DNA of 64,000 bases from Chitinophaga filiformis (GTDB lineage: Bacteria; Bacteroidota; Bacteroidia; Chitinophagales; Chitinophagaceae), in assembly GCF_023100805.1 (NCBI RefSeq), contig NZ_CP095855.1, positions 7,419,001-7,483,000 of the forward strand, given 5' to 3'. Both the position numbers and the translations under genes were made by a program. The notes below the pieces were generated by a model. The model made no database searches. It was not told the DNA's origin and saw only the letters and a list, made by a program, of their open reading frames with translations. Below, in pieces: positions 61,850 to 64,000 of the stretch (its first letter is position 1; each line of letters opens with the position of its first letter).

Positions 61850-62947
61850 ATGGAACAGGATTTCCCTATCTCTTCCTTTCTTGAGATAAAAAAACACATC
61901 AGCACAGCGCGCAAAGATCTGGAAAAAGAAAAAGCTGTCTGGAAAGCCATCAGAGCATCTCTTACTGAAGCGGAGGCCGAGCAGCTGGACGAACAGTTTA
62001 GAACCATCTTTGAAACCACAACTGACCCCCAGTTATTAAAGCAGCTGGTGCAAAAGGGCGCCTCTGCCAGATTGCTCGGAAACTATGAACTGGGTTCACA
62101 CAACCTGGCCATGGTTGTCCAGGAGCTTGCCGATGCCAGTACAAAGGAAGACCTGGAAAGTGCCGCTGACATCATCAAAACAACGATCGTGGCGGGCGCA
62201 GACCTCAACACACAAAAAGCATATTGGGGGAATGGAGGAATGATTGCTGTCTCATGGTTATGCATATATCTGGCGCGTGCCTTCGGCACTTATGGATACT
62301 TGAAGACCATGGAGCAATATCACTATTGCTACAGGATCTTTACCTGGGTAGCAGAAAATACGGCCATCACTGAAGCGATGCAAGGTGACCTGCATCCTTT
62401 TAATGTATTCATGAATTGCCTGAAAAAATCTCCCGGAGTCGAAGACCTCCAGGAGAAAATAATATTGCAGATGATGGGCTTCGGCTGGCACATCTTCGGC
62501 TCTACTCATGAAGACCTCAGCACTTCCTTTTTCACCCGGATTATCGAATTCGATCCCCGGTTCCTGACCCTGATTGTCCCTTTTGAACAGGAACAACTAA
62601 AATCTTATCTGGACCCCGTGCAGGCAAACATCACCCCTGCCATCATAAAGAACCTCTTAAACGGCTTTTCTTCCAGTAAAAAAGCCAGAAAACATTTCAG
62701 GGCATTCTTTTCTATTAAACCCCACTGGCTGTTAAAACTGATCATCACCCGCACACCTGAAATGGTCTTCCACCTGGTCAGAAGGAATGAACAGGACCTG
62801 TTACATCCTTTCCTGAAACATTATAAACGGGAAATCGCCGCACTAAAGAACGAAAACGAGCAGACCTTGTTGCAATATGCTATGACATCCAGGGGAGTTG
62901 TGGAGAATACTATTCAGATCCTGCGTCAATATGGCCAGCTAGCCTGA
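61850..62947 (+). CDS. Protein of unknown function, ankyrin-like C-terminus
   Basis: A 365-residue cytoplasmic, mostly helical protein that I do not recognise. The N-terminus is a charged coiled-coil-like stretch (about 10-60). The last 40 residues, NENEQTLLQYAMTSRGVVEN-like, resemble an ankyrin repeat (N-x-x-x-x-T-L-L-x-Y-A). Several aromatic-rich helices (about 120-210) could be a binding surface. It is monocistronic, with 230 bases of non-coding DNA before it. Confidence 0.65.
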   Translation: MEQDFPISSFLEIKKHISTARKDLEKEKAVWKAIRASLTEAEAEQLDEQFRTIFETTTDPQLLKQLVQKGASARLLGNYELGSHNLAMVVQELADASTKEDLESAADIIKTTIVAGADLNTQKAYWGNGGMIAVSWLCIYLARAFGTYGYLKTMEQYHYCYRIFTWVAENTAITEAMQGDLHPFNVFMNCLKKSPGVEDLQEKIILQMMGFGWHIFGSTHEDLSTSFFTRIIEFDPRFLTLIVPFEQEQLKSYLDPVQANITPAIIKNLLNGFSSSKKARKHFRAFFSIKPHWLLKLIITRTPEMVFHLVRRNEQDLLHPFLKHYKREIAALKNENEQTLLQYAMTSRGVVENTIQILRQYGQLA

Positions 62948-63022
62948 ACAGCATACCCCGGCCACTAGTAATAATAGGGCTTTTGCATACCACAACTCCA
63001 TTTTCAAAAGATCTAAAGCGAA

Positions 63023-63052
63023 GAGCCTTCAAATCCTGCGACTTGAAGGCTC
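63023..63052. terminator. Bidirectional terminator before the T9SS gene
   Basis: 10-bp perfect stem GAGCCTTCAA/TTGAAGGCTC with a 10-base loop, between convergent genes. It shares its core with the terminator at 59.7 kb. Confidence 0.75.
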
Positions 63053-63087
63053 CATACTTTTCAGTTGACTGTTCTATATAAAAATTC

Positions 63088-64000
63088 CTATTGGATCATC
63101 AGTTTTGTGCTTATCACCTTTTTCTTACCGCTGGCTACTTCAACATGATAGATACCTGCCAGTACGGAAGGATCAATCCTAAACGTTTCATTCGCTTTTG
63201 CACGCTTCCTCAATACCACTTTACCAGACATATCTGTAAGCGTCACTATCACATCCGTAATAGCGGGATCGGCTACGCGGATGGCGAAGCTATGCTCTGT
63301 AACCGGGTTAGGATAAACAGCAGTGGTATATTTTGACGGAACAGTGCTGCTTGCAAGCGTAGCTCTTGCACCTGCCTCCGTTCCTGCTGCCTCGAAATGC
63401 GACCATCCATAGGGGCCTATATAATGCACATAATAATTGCCATTCACTCTTGCAGGCAGGCTATTAGACCAGGTATTGGTAAGGTTAACGCCATTGATCT
63501 CCAGGAGGCTCAGGTTCCATGAATTGATGTATGAAATATTGCCGGAGATAACGAAGCAATATTCTCCCGTGCCATCTTTCTTAAATGGAAGCATTACCGG
63601 CGATGGATCACTGCAATTTCCCTGGTTGGCGTTTGGAGTAAAGTTAGCCGTGATGGATACATTAGCAGTTACTGTGATCTTAACAGGATTGATAGTATCT
63701 GATACGGCGCCGCTCCAGTTACTGAACTTATAGCCACTGGCCGGGGTAGCGGTAATGGTCACCTGTGTACCTTCGGGATAGATACCTCCTGCAGGGCTGA
63801 GTGAAACAGCGCCCGAACCGCTTACAGCTGTGGTGACAGTATATTGTTTAGGCACAACCACGTTAGTAACTGTAAGGCTTGAGTTGGACACAAAGCCCCC
63901 GTCGGTTGTAGTGGCAGTGATGGTAGCCTTACCTGCAGCCAGTGCGCTTACAAGCCCTGTGTTACTTACAGCAGCAATCGCCGGTGCACTGGAAGTCCAG
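63088..64000 (-). CDS. Large T9SS-secreted protein with BIG2 and InlB-type repeats (5' end outside window)
   Basis: About 304 codons are visible; the gene runs off the window edge on its 5' side. From the edge inward: the end of a bacterial Ig-like (BIG2) domain (GLVSALAAGKATITATTTDGG), a divergent InlB B-repeat (GSGAVSLSPAGGIYPEGTQV, ASGYKFSNWSG, ITANFTP), a beta-rich segment with two Cys (NCSDPSP and EYCFVISG) that may bind carbohydrate, and a type A T9SS sorting domain (YPNPVTEHSFAIRV to GIYHVEVASGKKKV). Likely a surface or secreted polymer-active protein; the catalytic part, if any, lies outside. Confidence 0.85.
   Translation of the reverse strand, partial: WTSSAPAIAAVSNTGLVSALAAGKATITATTTDGGFVSNSSLTVTNVVVPKQYTVTTAVSGSGAVSLSPAGGIYPEGTQVTITATPASGYKFSNWSGAVSDTINPVKITVTANVSITANFTPNANQGNCSDPSPVMLPFKKDGTGEYCFVISGNISYINSWNLSLLEINGVNLTNTWSNSLPARVNGNYYVHYIGPYGWSHFEAAGTEAGARATLASSTVPSKYTTAVYPNPVTEHSFAIRVADPAITDVIVTLTDMSGKVVLRKRAKANETFRIDPSVLAGIYHVEVASGKKKVISTKLMIQ

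Noticed and set aside
1..64000. CRISPR array, rRNA operon or insertion sequence
   Set aside because: No regularly spaced direct repeats, rRNA-like stretches or intact transposase were seen on either strand.

Overview
The window looks like chromosomal DNA of a Bacteroidota species close to Chitinophaga. The signs are SusC/SusD outer-membrane pairs, an ECF sigma/FecR/STN-SusC cell-surface signalling set, type IX secretion (T9SS) C-terminal domains, promoters of the TTTG-N19-23-TAnnTTTG type, almost no Shine-Dalgarno sequences, and long-form IspH and S1 proteins. No rRNA, CRISPR array or intact transposase was seen. All identifications come from reading protein motifs and DNA patterns by eye; no database search was run.

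Region 1 (1-11 kb) and region 3 (18.8-25.1 kb) are core genome: a sulfite/nitrite reductase cut by the window edge, a HAD phosphatase, rpsA, a rhomboid protease, ispH, a LytS/LytTR-type kinase-regulator pair and cmk; then clpC, a STAS protein, ribonuclease Z, dapA, accA and a tRNA-Asp. rpsA begins with TTG behind a full AAAGGAGG Shine-Dalgarno, which is unusual in this phylum. cmk also appears to start with TTG.

Region 2 (11.1-18.2 kb) is a co-directional block of four secreted proteins on the minus strand. Three are paralogues with the same N-terminal motif and phage-fibre-like repeats. The fourth is a T9SS substrate.

Region 4 (25.1-41.1 kb) lies between two identical tRNA-Asp genes and extends to a partial copy of the tRNA 3' end (18 of 19 bases) at 41.1 kb. 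It holds gene remnants (DUF1016 nuclease tail, phospholipase D tail, a short shared fragment), a UvrA-like ATPase, a divergent ECF sigma and FecR, an STN-containing SusC, a SusD, a lipoprotein calcineurin-like phosphoesterase, an orphan TPR histidine kinase and a LOG-family protein. I read it as a decayed or layered tRNA-associated island.

Region 5 (41.2-49.4 kb) carries a second UvrA-like protein, a SWIM zinc-finger protein, a lone receiver-domain protein and two secreted proteins of unknown role. Region 6 (50.1-56.6 kb) is a second SusC/SusD operon with a fasciclin-like lipoprotein and a further surface lipoprotein. Region 7 (56.8-63 kb) holds an AraC regulator with an SDR, a luciferase-like monooxygenase, a CPCC-type Cys-rich protein, and a Tet(X)-like flavin monooxygenase whose predicted tetracycline-contact residues are partly replaced. 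The window ends inside a large T9SS-secreted Ig-like repeat protein.
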